A program made the position numbers and the translations under genes. The notes beneath the pieces were generated by a model. That model was not told where the DNA came from and did not search any database. It saw only the letters and a list, made by a program, of their open reading frames with translations. Below, piece after piece: positions 54,047 through 64,000 of a stretch of DNA of 64,000 nt. The DNA is from Erythroxylum novogranatense (Eukaryota; Streptophyta; Magnoliopsida; Malpighiales; Erythroxylaceae), in the NCBI GenBank assembly GCA_029891385.1, contig CM057233.1, positions 12,403,460-12,467,459 of the forward strand, read 5' to 3'. How positions within the stretch are numbered: the stretch's first letter is position 1; every line of letters starts with the position of its first letter.

Positions 54047-54231
54047 GCCTCCCTTTGAACGATCTGCTACACTGTTTGCTGAGAAATTTGAAACCCTTTA
54101 TTGATGATAAGGGAGCGGGCCGTTAAAAAACCTGACTGGCAGGGACAGGAAAAAGGTACCCACAGGCTTACAATAAACGATAATGGACGAATAAATAACT
54201 AAAATCAAACTTATCTATTGGTAGGACGCCT

Positions 54232-54945
54232 TCAAAATTTGAGAGTTCCAGGGCCTCGATAGAATCTTGAGTTTTGCTCGGCTGGCTTCAATATTCCGCT
54301 CTTTTTATCGACTCTCATGTCAAGAGAGCTCGTCAGGACTACCGCTCCGTCTAATGTCCTTGTTTCTACTAAGTAGCATTCCCTGACGATGCTCTGCTGA
54401 CCTCTAACAACACCAACTCCGCGGGGAGTTGGAAACTTCATCGCTTGGTAATAAGTGGAGACGACCGCTCTGAGGGCATTCTGGGTAGCTCGCCCGATTA
54501 TTGCATTGTAAGCCCCTTGAAACTTCACGACTAGGAATTCAACGTCCCTCTCTATTTGACACGGCTTTTGCCCTAATTTCACTTTTAAGTAGACTCGGGC
54601 GAACGGGTAGGTTGATGCTCCAGTTACCCCTTTGATGAGTTCGTCTATAGGCAGTAGTCGATCTTCGGGTACCTCCATCTGTTTGAAGGCCTCATAATAT
54701 AGCAAGTCGACCGAGCTGCCAGTATCAATCATCACCTGCTTCACCTCGTTGTCGTCCATGTTTAGATTTACGACGAGCGCGTCATCATGAGGACAACTTA
54801 TACCATCGAGGTCGGACCCGTCGAACGATATCATCCCGTCGTTCTCCCTCTTCCCTTTAGTTGACAAATCTTTGTCGACCTGCTTGGAATATCTCTTCCT
54901 TCCTTTAGCAGTGAATCCCCCCGCTGCACTTCCACCAAATATCAT
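54232..54945 (-). pseudogene. Element F aspartic protease
   Basis: A 237-residue frame on the F sense strand with V-M-I-D-T-G-S-S-V-D-L-L near residues 72-83, the D-T-G catalytic motif of Ty3/gypsy protease. G-V-T-G-A-S-T-Y-P, V-E-F-L-V-V and A-Y-N-A-I-I-G-R follow, the usual later blocks. It stops at TGA 54232. What follows on the F sense strand (54047-54231) is noncoding and then the G insertion, beyond which F resumes with the tandem array. No reverse transcriptase is present. Confidence 0.88.
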
Positions 54946-55086
54946 ATTAATGACCCTTACCGATCGGTCATCTTGTTGCCCGACATTCCTGTCGCCTCGG
55001 GCCCTGGATCAACCTCTTACTTCGCGGCGGTCATCTGTATTGGCGTTCTGCCGACCTTCATCGTTTCTTTCATTTCGCCTCCCATA

Positions 55087-55731
55087 CTACCGTCTGTTGT
55101 CGAACCGACTGTGCTTATGCTCGTTATCTAGGTCGGCATTTTGCTCGTGCTTCACAAATTGACTCAACCTTTCCCTTTGGATGAGGGATTCGATCTCTCG
55201 TTTCAACTGCCGACAATGTTCCATGTCATGACCGATGTCTTTGTGGAAATGGAAATATAGATCGGGGTTTCTATCCTTGAAGGGAGTCTTCATCTTTTTG
55301 GGTTCTCGGATAGTTTTCCCGTCCGCTCTCATAGCCGCGAGTACTTCTGTATATCGTCTATTGAGCGGGGTGAACTCCTGTCGATATCCCTGTCGATCGG
55401 TTGGTTTTTTCCAGCTCGACTGACCTTTTTGCCGCTTGGGCGAACCACTCGCTCTGTCATTTGGCGAGCGATCATCCGTCCGACGCCTCGTATTTTTCAG
55501 CACTTCTTCAAGCTGAATGTACCTATCCGCCCTGTTTCTTATTTTCTGAACGAATCGGGGCTGAACGAGGGCTAACAACTTTTTGAACTCTTCATCCCTC
55601 GTATTGTTCATAAGCGCTGCTAGCATTGACGAGCAGGTGAGGTCGGAGACCTCAACCGCTTCATTATTGAACCGAGTGATGAATTTCCGCAGGCTTTCGT
55701 TCCTCCCTTGTGTCAACTGCATCACTTCCAA
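55087..55731 (-). pseudogene. Element F gag, C-terminal part
   Basis: Frame with L-T-Q-G-R-N-E-S-L-R-K-F-I-T-R-F-N near residue 6, the Gag helical region, and L-V-Q-P-R-F-V-Q. A nucleocapsid-like F-H-K-D-I-G-H-D-M-E-H-C motif is present but the first Cys is missing (Y-F-H-F-H). It is in one frame with the upstream gag and the protease, but stops near 55738, 55085 and 55010 interrupt it. Confidence 0.85.
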
Positions 55732-55740
55732 GGCTGTCTT

Positions 55741-56133
55741 CTACGGCCGCTTACTTGTGGCGAACTGGTTGAGGAATAGTAATCTAAAGTCCTCAAAGCA
55801 TGTAATACAGCTCGGAGGTAAGCTATTGAACCATCGCCGAGCTCCCTCTTGGAAAGCTGTACAGAAAGCCTTGCACTGAATGACGTCTAGAACGCAGTGC
55901 AGATTCATCATCGACTGGAAGTGTTGTAGGTAATCCAGGAGGTCAGTCTTTCCAGTGTACTTTTCAGGCGTCGGTATTTTAGTGTCGGGCACCGGGAGGC
56001 TATCCAAGAATGTCGGAGTAAAGGGAGAGCTATACTGAGCTGCCGGGCGAACTGGGTGAAAGTTCATTGCCGCATTAATCCGATCGTCCACGATTTTTTC
56101 TAGGGCTTCGGTAGGGTGGCGATTGGTCGTCAT
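55741..56133 (-). pseudogene. Element F gag, middle part
   Basis: Frame with T-P-E-K-Y-T-G-K-T-D-L, H-F-Q-S-M-M, F-C-T-A-F-Q-E-G-A-R-R-W-F-N-S-L and F-L-N-Q-F. This is the retrotransposon Gag family used by Tat-type elements. It ends at TAG near 55738 where Lys or Gln is expected and the protein continues in frame. Confidence 0.87.
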
Positions 56134-56524
56134 GCTGATCTGCCGTGCGATGCAGGTAATGGTATTCTTTGTTGTCTTAAGCTAAGATTGTAAAATATGG
56201 CAAATCAACATATCAGCCGCTTCCTCAATCTGCCTTTGGGTAAGAGTGGCGTGTACTGACGGAGGAGGATCTGCGTCCGATTGGTGTTGGAGATTTGGGC
56301 GCGTATTGGGTGCAGCGTTATCCTCTAAAGCTATGCTCTGTTCTTCTTGTTCCAAGTCTTGAGGTTGCAGTTGATCATTGGTACGAAGATTACATGCGGG
56401 AAAGATGATCTTGTGGCGGGCGGTCGCAGTAGTATAAACCTACCCTTTGTAACGTCAGAGCCGCGACAGCGACTACATCAGGTTTAGCTGCCGCCGCTTG
56501 ACTAATCTGTGTGGTTCTGCACAT
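56134..56524 (-). pseudogene. Element F gag N-terminus, decayed
   Basis: An ATG at 56524 (M-C-R-T-T-Q-I-S-Q-A-A-A-A) opens a frame of some 30 codons. A shifted frame around 56399-56134 continues with a Gln/Glu-rich and Pro-rich stretch, broken by a TAG near 56192. These are the expected N-terminal residues of gag, in the wrong register for one open frame. Confidence 0.5.
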
Positions 56525-56543
56525 GGTGCCCTGATGTCGGGCT

Positions 56544-56560
56544 CCACGGTGGACGCCAAT
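56544..56560 (-). promoter_or_regulatory. Probable primer-binding site of element F
   Basis: ATTGGCGTCCACCGTGG on the minus strand directly after the 5' LTR. It resembles the ATTGGCGCCGTCTGTGG sequence common beside Tat-lineage LTRs; the tRNA is not assigned with certainty. Confidence 0.7.
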
Positions 56561-56909
56561 TGGTTCTGTCAGATTCTGGCTGAACTGTACGTTGCCGTTT
56601 GGATCAATGAGTCGACTGCTTCATGTAAGAGTTTCGGTGTGAAGTTCCTGCAAAATAAAGAAGGCACGTCAGGGGTTGTTTCCCGATAAGCCCCTCCGAC
56701 GCTCAAGTTAGTCTTTTTGTGAAGGTGGGATCGCAGTAAGCAGAGAAAACTAGGGTTATGATTATTCGTACCTTCGTTATGGTAGAATTGTACCTTATAT
56801 ATGAAGCAATAGCTAGGTTTAGGTCTTTATGTATGCATGGGAGTCTCTCACTTGTGAATGGGCCGTATATCGCAGACTGGGCCTAGGCCTGACGTAGCCA
56901 ACCTGACCA
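56561..56909 (-). repeat. Element F 5' LTR (349 bp)
   Basis: On the minus strand it begins TGGTCAGGTTGGC and ends TGACAGAACCA. The host duplication ATATT follows at 56910-56914. Confidence 0.9.
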
Positions 56910-56914
56910 ATATT

Positions 56915-58203
56915 AATTGCATAGAATCGCCAATTGAGAATCTTTAACTCTCTTTTTTCTTTGTTTGGGTGCAGATACACTCAAATTTTACTACGAGCAT
57001 TTCTTAGCAAGGATTGAGCATTAAGATTTTCAATTAGTTTGTTCCTTTATTGGAGGATTTTCATTTGATTTCTTAAGCTTCAACATCAAAGGTTAAAATT
57101 TGATATCGGATTTCATCGGAAAAATAAAAACTAAGGCCTCAAAATTTTTTAATTTTTGGGAAATTGGAGAATTACATTAATAAAACTCCAAGAAAAAGGA
57201 TTTAAAGAATACAAGTGCCACAAGCATAATGTGGTATATCTAAATGAGAACTACCTGAGGAGATAGGTTAAACTTTGGAGTTCGAATGGCCTTTGCAACT
57301 CTGATACCGTAACTCAATAAGCTGTGCTTACAGTATTTTATATTCCGTACTTGGTGAGCTAATTGGAGAAGAGGAACAACTTTGCTTTAAACCATCATAT
57401 GAACTTCAGTTCCAGGCTACAAATTTCAAGATCATGGAGAAGATAATTACACCAAGCATACGAGAAATTAACCCATGGAAGATCCTATTATGAGAACTAG
57501 CTCATGACTAGTTTAGATCCATAACAAGGAGAACTGCTCATTAGGAGGCAAACACCAATTACATCCAGTAGATTGACTATACCTGAGGTGGATTTGGTGA
57601 GCTACTAGTCAGTCCCTGATTGTCCTGATCAACTCTGGCAAGAGGTTCTGCATCTGGACAGTATTTTTCTAAAAAATTCTTTTGTTTCTTTCCATAGGGC
57701 ATAAACACTAACAAATCTCCATCACTCACTCTATGCCAGTAGCATTGCTAATTAATCATTCCTTGTCAACCGAGGGTCCAAGATGTGTTTACGTCCACTG
57801 AAAGGAATGGAAGATCGTTGACACTTTGGAGAATTATGGAGTATTAGATTTCATTGTAAACTCCAAAAGTTACGGTATATACTGAGTCTTTACTCATTTG
57901 TTTTTTGTATAGAGGAGTTCATAGTTACCAGAATTTATTTACAGATTGAGATTTATGTAAACAAAGTATATACATTCCACTGGAAAGTCTTCGATATTGA
58001 TATTACCAAAATAATCGCCAACTTTTAGTATAGGCATTACTGATTATCTTATTCTCTTATCAAATTTTGTTATATCAAATAAAAATTAAATAAATGATAA
58101 TATATTATCACAACATTAAACATAAAAACTACTTTTATTAAGCTATACATTTTTAACTTTTAGCAAATAGTGACGACACATCCATCGTTATAAAAATGGA
58201 ATA
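56915..58203. other. Unique-looking flank with weak exon-like segments
   Basis: No element signatures. On the minus strand, two stretches look exon-like: 57750-57583 (open, bounded by TTAG and CAG/GTATAG) and 57324-57253 (after GCACAG, ending in TAA or at CAG/GTAGTT). Their reading frames are not jointly consistent and I could not identify a family. A GGTATCAGAG word on the minus strand near 57298-57310 is part of this, not a primer site. The rest is AT-rich noncoding. Confidence 0.35.
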
Positions 58204-58208
58204 TGGTC
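58204..58208. repeat. Target-site duplication of element I, left copy (TGGTC)
   Basis: TGGTC at 58204-58208 equals 63122-63126, immediately outside the LTRs. Confidence 0.95.
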
Positions 58209-58417
58209 TGAAGACTTATTTATAACGACGTTAGTTTTATCGTTATCATTACTGTTAGTAGAGATGGTTACTGTTAGTTTAGTCGTTAATTAGTAGGTTT
58301 TCTTTTCAGCTTAAGCAGTGTATATAAGACTGAATAAGACATTGTTTAGCTGAGTAACAAATGCCCAGAAAGTTCCTTCATTTTTTGTGGTCTTCCACAC
58401 GATAGTGGATTTGTTCA
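58209..58417 (+). repeat. Element I 5' LTR
   Basis: Begins TGAAGACTTATTTATAACG and ends GTGGATTTGTTCA, with a TATATAAG near 58320-58327 that fits a TATA box. A TG...CA boundary and the following primer site support it. Confidence 0.95.
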
Positions 58418-58431
58418 TGGTATCAGAGAGG
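58418..58431 (+). promoter_or_regulatory. Primer-binding site of element I
   Basis: TGGTATCAGAGAGG starts directly after the 5' LTR. Confidence 0.93.
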
Positions 58432-58474
58432 CGTACGGTCCATAGTGTCTGCGATTAAGTTCTTTGTCGGCGAT

Positions 58475-59412
58475 ATGGGTACGAGAATGCTGGGTGTCGA
58501 TGATTCACAAGATGATTGCTTCCAGTTATACAACTCCGATCATCCTGGAATGATGCTTGTTACAGCACAGTTAACAGATACGAATTTCTACTCTTGGAAT
58601 ATTTCTATTCGAAATTCCCTCGAAGCTAGGGATAAGCTTGGCTTCATTGATGGTTCTCTACCAGCGTCGTCGTGCGAAGTGAAGTACAAACGATGGCGTA
58701 AAGTGGATTGTATGGTGAAACAGCGGATTCTTAATTCCATTTCGAAGGAGATTTCTGAATCTTATATTACCTGTAGTACTGCGAAGGCGTTATGGGATAA
58801 CTTGAAGAAATATATGGAGTAAGCAATTTGCCCCAATTATTTCAAGTACAGAGGGAGATTAGTTCTATTGAGCAAGGTAACTCTTCGGTAACTGCTTATT
58901 ATAACATAATTAATCGGTATTGGGATGAATTAGGGCAACTTATGCCTATTCCTGTATGTAATTGTCAAAGTTGTCATTGTGGGTTTAATAAAAGGTTAGT
59001 GGATATGGGCAACGCTAACAAGTTAATTCAATTTTTGATGGGGTTAAATTCATCCTATGATCACATCTGAAGTCAGATTTTGGCACAAGATCCACCTCTA
59101 TCTGCAAGTAAGGCTTATTCTCTTGTAATGAGAGTAGAAAAACAGAGGCAAGTGCATATGTTACACGAAGATGCAGGTGCGGTTGCTATGTTAGTCAAGG
59201 ATGGAAGAAATAGCAAGAAGGGAACTTTTACTGGAGATAACGTGAGCAGAACTGGTTATAGGAGAAAAGATAATAAAAGAAAAGAAGACAAGTATTGTGA
59301 CTATTGTTCTATGGATGGTCATGAAAAGGACACTTGTTTCAAACTGCATGGGTATCCTGAATGGTATACAGAGTTAGAGAATAAAAGGGATGCTTTGGGA
59401 AAGGGACAATAA
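58475..59412 (+). pseudogene. Element I gag
   Basis: From the ATG at 58475 the frame gives a Gag (L-T-D-T-N-F-Y-S-W-N-I, A-L-W-D-N-L-K) to a shift near 58815. It then continues (L-F-Q-V-Q-R-E-I-S-S-I, Y-W-D-E-L-G-Q-L, L-N-S-S-Y-D-H-I) with a TGA at 59068 and a TAA at 59410. A zinc knuckle C-D-Y-C-S-M-D-G-H-E-K-D-T-C is at about 59299-59337. Gag packages the RNA; the stops separate it from protease although they are in one frame. Confidence 0.88.
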
Positions 59413-59424
59413 AAAGGTAAAACT

Positions 59425-59904
59425 GTGCACATGGTTGAAGCAATTGAGAAGGATATGGAGAAGGGGTCTGAAGTACAAAATGGTTCACAATCGTTATCAG
59501 TTTTGATTCAGCCGGAACTTGCAAGATTATTGAAGGGCAACACGACTGAAGAGTCACATCTTTTGAATTTGATACACACTGAGTTTGCAGGTATGTCAGC
59601 CTTGAGTCCTGCACTTAGATATGTTCAAACATGTGGAAATTGGATAGTGGATTCAGGTGCTACTTCACATATATGTATAGACAAAAATCTGTTTCAGTCT
59701 TTAATGCTTGTAGACAAAGTCACAAAGCTGGTTTTACTGAATGGGGAGATGAATGATGTTAAATATAAAGGCATCATTGTTTTGAATGGGCAAATAATGT
59801 TGCAATCTGTTTTATTTTTTCCTACTTTCAACCATAACCTTGTGTCAGTCAACAAATTAGCCAAACATTCGTCTGTCAATGTTCTATTCTATACTGAATA
59901 TTGA
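59425..59904 (+). pseudogene. Element I aspartic protease
   Basis: Frame with W-I-V-D-S-G-A-T-S-H-I-C near 59641-59677; D-S-G is the catalytic motif. It ends L-V-S-V-N-K-L-A and stops at TGA 59902. The next frame is in register. Confidence 0.87.
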
Positions 59905-60803
59905 TTGTTACAGGACCAGAGGACTGAAAGGGCAGTGGCTAAGGGCAGATTTTTCCAAAATCTGTATTTTCTGGACAGTGATTCTTTTTCGTATAATAAA
60001 CTCACTTGTACTCCTTCTTTTGCCTCTATAGACCCTAAGGGGGAACAATTTTTTAGTATTCATGATAGCCTTGTTAATAGGACATTATGGCATACAAGAT
60101 TGGGTCATCCTTCTGATATTGTAATGAAACATATTACTGCTTGTAACAGCTTTGTGAATAATACTGCACTTCCTTGTGAAGTTTGTCCTCTTTCTAAGCA
60201 AGTGAGGAATGTTTTTCCAATCAGCCATACACGAGCAGAAATAGCTTTTGAGTTGTTACATGTGGATGTTTGGGGTCCTTATAAAGATATTTCCATTTGC
60301 GGGGCACATTATTTTTTAACTATTTTTGATAATCATAGCAAATGTATTTGGATATTCTTGATGAGGCAGAAGGTACAAGCTAGTTATTTACTGCATAAGT
60401 TTCTTCTTTACATTCATCAGCAATATAATGGCAATGTAAAGGTGGTGAGAATTGATAATGGATCTGAATTTTTGGGTAAAGATACTCAAGACATGTTCAG
60501 TAGTAGGGGTATTTTTCATCATAAAACATGTGTTTATACTCCACAACAAAATGGTGTTGTGGAGCGAAAACATCAGCATTTGCTTCAGGTAGCACGGGCG
60601 TTATTGTTTCAATCTGGCCTTCCGAAGAGTTTCTGGAGTCATAGCATCTTACATACTACTTTTATTATTAATCGTTTTCCGAGTAAAATGCTTAGTTGGA
60701 AGTCCCTTTATGAATTGTTATTAGGGAAGCAACCCAATTATACCGAATTGAAGAGTTTTGGTTGTTTATGTTTTGCTGCTAACACTCATCTACATAAGAT
60801 AAG
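59905..60803 (+). pseudogene. Element I pre-integrase and integrase
   Basis: Frame with the zinc region (L-W-H-T-R-L-G-H then C-E-V-C-P-L-S-K) and DDE core: H-V-D-V-W-G-P, R-I-D-N-G-S-E-F-L and T-P-Q-Q-N-G-V-V-E-R-K-H. It ends by a shift near 60805. The core looks complete to that point. Confidence 0.9.
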
Positions 60804-61520
60804 TTGGCACCTCGAGCTTTCCGTAGTGTGTATCTTGGTCACTCTCCCGGACAGAAGGGCTACAAGTTATATGATTTGCAAACAGGAAAATGTTTTGTTT
60901 CTCGAGATGTGTCCTTTTATGAGAATGTGTATCCATTTAAACAGCCTATGGATAATCATGCTAATCTTGATAATTCTGTTGCTTTACCTTCTATTGTGCA
61001 AGATGATCCTTCATTGCTGACTTATTCAGGTGATTTGGTTACAAGTAACACAGTTGTGTCTTCTTCTTCTACAGATTTTCTTACTTCCCCTCTGCAGGAA
61101 ACGGTTGTTACTTCTGCAGATTCTGGTGTTATTGCTTCTCCTATTTCAGCATCTCCAGTTAATCCTAGAAGGAGTATTCGAGCTCGACACAAACCATCTT
61201 GGTTGAGTGATTTTGTATCCCATGTAAGCCTCACTTCTCCTTCTTTGACGTATATTCCTCTGCATCACAATACATCCTACACACCTAATAGATATCCCTT
61301 TACTGTCAATCCTGGATTTAGCATTGCTTATGTTGATTTTCTGGCCAATGTATCTAAAGTTACAGAACCCACATCTTATTTTCATGCTAGTCAAGATCCT
61401 AATTGGGTTCAGGCCATGAATTCTGAGTTGGATGCTCTTGAACGAAATGGAACATGGGAACTTACCTCTTTGCCCAAAGGCAAAAAGGCCATTGGTTCTA
61501 AGTGCGTCTACAAGATCTAG
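60804..61520 (+). pseudogene. Element I integrase C-terminus and linker to RT
   Basis: Shifted frame with V-Y-L-G-H-S-P-G-Q-K-G-Y-K-L-Y-D-L, a Ser/Thr/Pro-rich linker, and the start of reverse transcriptase (W-V-Q-A-M-N-S-E-L-D-A-L and G-S-K-C-V-Y-K-I). It ends at TAG 61518. The following frame is in register. Confidence 0.85.
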
Positions 61521-62237
61521 TTGAAGCCTAATGGGGAGGTTGACAGGTTTAAGGCCAAGTTAGTGGCCAAGGGGTATAACCAAGTTGTCGGGGTTGATTA
61601 CAATGACAGTTTCTCCCCAGTAGCTAAAGTGGTAACCGTGAGGATTTTATTTGCTCTAGTAGCCGAACAGAGTTGGCCTTTGCACCAGTTGGATATTAAT
61701 AATGCTTTCCTCCATGGCTTCTTGGATGAGGAGGTTTATATGCTTCCACCCAAAGGATATCATAAGGCAGCTCCAAATGTTGTTTACAAGTTGTGAAAAT
61801 CTTTGTATGGCCTTAAACAAGCTTCTCGACAGTGGAATGCTGAATTAACTCTCCATCTTCAATGTTATGGTTTTCAGCAGTCTAAACATGATCATTGCTT
61901 GTTTACCTTCAAGACTGCTACTTGTTTTTTGCTCATCTTGGTATATGTCGATGATATGTTATTGACAGGTGATTCCGAGGAGGAAATACAGAAGGTGAAA
62001 ACGTTTTTAGATAAAACTTTCACTATCAAAGATTTACTTTATGCCAAGTATTTCTTGGGTCTTGAAATTGCGTGTTCCACCTCCGGTATGTATGTTAATC
62101 AGCGCAAATATGTGTTGGATTTGATTGCTTCTGTTGGATTAATGGGTTGTAAACCTGCATCTAAACCTTTACAAAAGGGCTTAGTCTTGGCAGCGTCGGA
62201 TGGCTCTCTCCTTGATGATCCACAATCGTATAGGTAG
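61521..62237 (+). pseudogene. Element I reverse transcriptase
   Basis: Two in-register frames separated by TGA 61794 (expected Arg). They carry [30 protein letters not shown] and the catalytic L-V-Y-V-D-D-M-L-L-T-G at about 61936-61970. It ends at TAG 62235 (expected Gln). Confidence 0.92.
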
Positions 62238-62904
62238 CTGATTGGGAGATTGTTATATTTGGGTTATACACGCCCAGATATCACTGTTGCTATTCATCAG
62301 TTAAGCCAATTTATTTAAGCACCCACGGTGATTCATTGGAAGGCTGCTTTACATGTTTTGCATTATCTGAAGGGGTTGTCCATCTCTGGGTTTGTTTTAT
62401 CCTACTGGTAACTCTTTTGTTCTTCAGGAATTTTTTGATGCAGATTGGGGAGCTTGCCGTGATACTAGACGATCAGTTTATGGTTTTTGTATTTTTCTGG
62501 GTTCCTCTTTGGTTTCTTGGAAATCCAAGAAGCAAGCTACTGTGTCTAAATCTTCTGCTGAGGCCGAGTATAGGAGCATGAGTTCGGTTGTTTGTGAGCT
62601 TCTTTGGATCACTTATATTTTTCAGAATTTTCAGATACCTGTTGTTCTTCCTATCTCCTTGAGGTGTGATAATCAGATTGCCCTCCACATTGTTGCTAAT
62701 TCGGTGTTCCATGAGCGGACCAAGCATTTGGATATTGACTGTCATATTGTTCGGGAGCAGCTGAAACAGGGGTTCCTTTCTTTACTCCATACTTCTTCTT
62801 CTACACAGCTTGCGGATGTTTTTACTAAGTCTCTTTCCGCTCCGATGTTTCACGCTTTTCTCGTCAAATTGGGCTTGCATGATTTCTTACAAGCTCCAAC
62901 TTGA
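62238..62904 (+). pseudogene. Element I RT connection and RNase H
   Basis: After the TAG the sequence reads L-I-G-R-L-L-Y-L-G-Y-T-R-P-D-I, then a TAA near 62315. A shift near 62390 opens frame 62392-62904, with D-A-D-W-G-A-C-R-D-T-R-R-S, S-W-K-S-K-K-Q-A-T-V, S-S-A-E-A-E-Y and L-A-D-V-F-T-K-S-L. It ends at TGA 62902, right before the polypurine tract. Confidence 0.9.
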
Positions 62905-62912
62905 GGGGCGGA
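62900..62912 (+). promoter_or_regulatory. Polypurine tract of element I
   Basis: CTTGAGGGGCGGA directly before the 3' LTR; GAGGGGCGGA is the purine-rich part. Confidence 0.75.
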
Positions 62913-63121
62913 TGAAGACTTATTTATAACGACGTTAGTTTTATCGTTATCATTACTGTTAGTAGAGATGGTTACTGTTAGTTTAGTCGTTAATTAGTAA
63001 GTTTTCTTTTCAACTTAAGCAATGTATATAAGACTGAATAAGACATTTTTTAGCTGAGTAACAAATACCCAGAAAGTTCCTTCATTTTTTGTGGTCTTCC
63101 ACACGATAGTGGATTTGTTCA
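62913..63121 (+). repeat. Element I 3' LTR
   Basis: Same as 58209-58417 except for five substitutions counted by eye; all five are G in the 5' copy, four becoming A and one T in the 3' copy. Confidence 0.95.
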
Positions 63122-64000
63122 TGGTCATTGATAAGTATATTTATTGACAAAACAAATTTACATATTGTTAATAACATTTATGATAGGAATATTTTTGCAT
63201 TCATGACTTTTTTATATTAATAAGAGATCAAATAGCTAATTGATTGGCGGGAAATTTTTTAACTTTTAATATTTTATTATTAAAATACATTTTAACTATT
63301 TTTATTATTAAAATATTTAATAATCATGCAATGATTGATATATAATTCATCAAAATAATAGAGTTAATATTGCAAGGCGGAATACAATAATTTGATTAAA
63401 TCTTGATATATTTGATTCCTTCTTATTTTTGGTCTTGACTTGAATTTATTTGAATCTCTCTTAAGTTGTATATGTTCTATTTTTCCTCATTTTCTTTATT
63501 CTTTAATCTAAAAAATCAATCGACCCATTTGCTCACTTTACCATCCTAATTATCTTGATCTTTCATATATTAACTTACTAATATCACCATAGATAAAAAT
63601 ATAGTAATAATATATTTTGTTATCATAAAAATATAGGTCAAAATCTTAATTAATCCAAAATGTCCTTTTAATGATGATATTTTTAGTGATATTGTGAAAA
63701 TAAAAGATAACGAGAAAGCTCTCCTTTGTTAAAGAAATTGCATGCACACTTTCTTTTTATTCATGTACGATAAATAATCAAGTTTTATAATGTGATTTTC
63801 TTCCCTTTTTTCAATATAAAAGGGCATATGATATATAAATATATAATATTTAGAGGAAAAATAAATAATTTTCGTCCCAACCTTTTCAAAATTCTTATCA
63901 TATGGGTAAAGAGTATATGTGTAGATCGCTTATCAAGTAAATAAATAATTTTTAAAAGAGTTTATATACTAATTTAAATATCAATATATTATATGTACAC
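63122..64000. other. AT-rich flank, no recognisable feature
   Basis: Begins with the element I duplication TGGTC, then is AT-rich with stops in all frames. No open frame above 60 codons or element end was seen. Confidence 0.6.

Larger units (their letters stand above)
31113..56909 (-). mobile_element. Element F: Tat-type Ty3/gypsy element with antisense ORF, no RT or integrase
   Basis: LTRs at 31113-31460 and 56561-56909 are flanked by ATATT. Read on the minus strand the order is LTR, primer site, gag, protease, [element G], 64-bp tandem array, plus-strand antisense ORF, polypurine tract, LTR. Without nested G the element is about 6.9 kb. The G-free joint goes straight from protease to the tandem array, and no polymerase, RNase H or integrase was found on either side. 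Tat-lineage elements commonly carry an antisense ORF and 3' tandem repeats, so I read F as a polymerase-less derivative. Confidence 0.88.
58209..63121 (+). mobile_element. Element I: compact Ty1/copia element with 209-bp LTRs
   Basis: Two 209-bp LTRs (58209-58417 and 62913-63121), Met-tRNA primer site, gag, protease, integrase, reverse transcriptase, RNase H and polypurine tract, total 4.9 kb. I count five mismatches between the LTRs. Short LTRs and small size suggest a lineage such as Ale, but the lineage is not settled. The frame is broken by stops and shifts. Confidence 0.95.

Noticed and set aside
57298..57312. GGTATCAGAG word on the minus strand resembling a tRNA primer site
   Set aside because: No LTR edge beside it and only ten bases match; it lies inside an exon-like stretch.

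Overview
This window is repetitive nuclear DNA from a flowering plant, almost certainly a dicot, although the species cannot be named from it. Nearly every base belongs to a transposable element. No bacterial, viral or organelle genes, RNA genes or CRISPR arrays were seen. The plant origin is shown by Ty1/copia and Ty3/gypsy LTR retrotransposons with initiator-tRNA-Met primer sites (TGGTATCAGAGC), plant-only lineages (Sirevirus, Angela-like, Tekay chromovirus, Tat), a CACTA transposon and AT-rich flanks.

Left nest (1-26236). Element C is a plus-strand Sirevirus that starts left of the window and ends at 26236. It was split by A, a minus-strand Sirevirus with its 5' end at 14229 that runs off the left edge. 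A was later split by B, a complete minus-strand Sirevirus at 3187-12807 with target duplication CTTGG. B and C are the same family. C also received D, a 4.05-kb solo-LTR-like insertion at 18161-22214 with duplication TATCT. The gag, protease, integrase, reverse transcriptase and RNase H pieces of A, B and C, and the extra ORF3 of B and C, are recognisable but broken by stops and frameshifts.

Middle (26237-31112). This AT-rich stretch holds a LINE endonuclease relic (26302-26493), a decayed LTR with a primer-site remnant (about 26600-27325), long tracts with nothing recognisable, and a 1.36-kb non-autonomous CACTA element (29700-31058, duplication TTT).

Right nest (31108-56914). Element F is a minus-strand Tat-type Ty3/gypsy element with 0.35-kb LTRs and duplication ATATT. 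It carries gag and protease, a 64-bp tandem array and an antisense ORF with its own promoter-like site, but no reverse transcriptase or integrase. F was split by G, a Tekay-type chromovirus at 35170-54041 with duplication GACAG, 2.2-kb LTRs and a C-terminal chromodomain. The 3' LTR of G was split by E, an Angela-like copia element at 35763-45318 with duplication TATGC.

Right end. After about 1.3 kb of unique-looking DNA with weak exon-like segments comes element I, a compact copia element (58209-63121) with 209-bp LTRs and duplication TGGTC. AT-rich flank follows.

The genes do not form a host pathway. Each set is the gag-pol machinery of a retrotransposon, and none looks fully intact. The most unusual features are dense CpG palindromes recurring in unrelated elements (AAGTCGACTT in A and in the leader of E, related copies in D, GTCGCGAC in G), the pol-less F with its antisense gene, and the small-deletion pattern in the 3' half of E.
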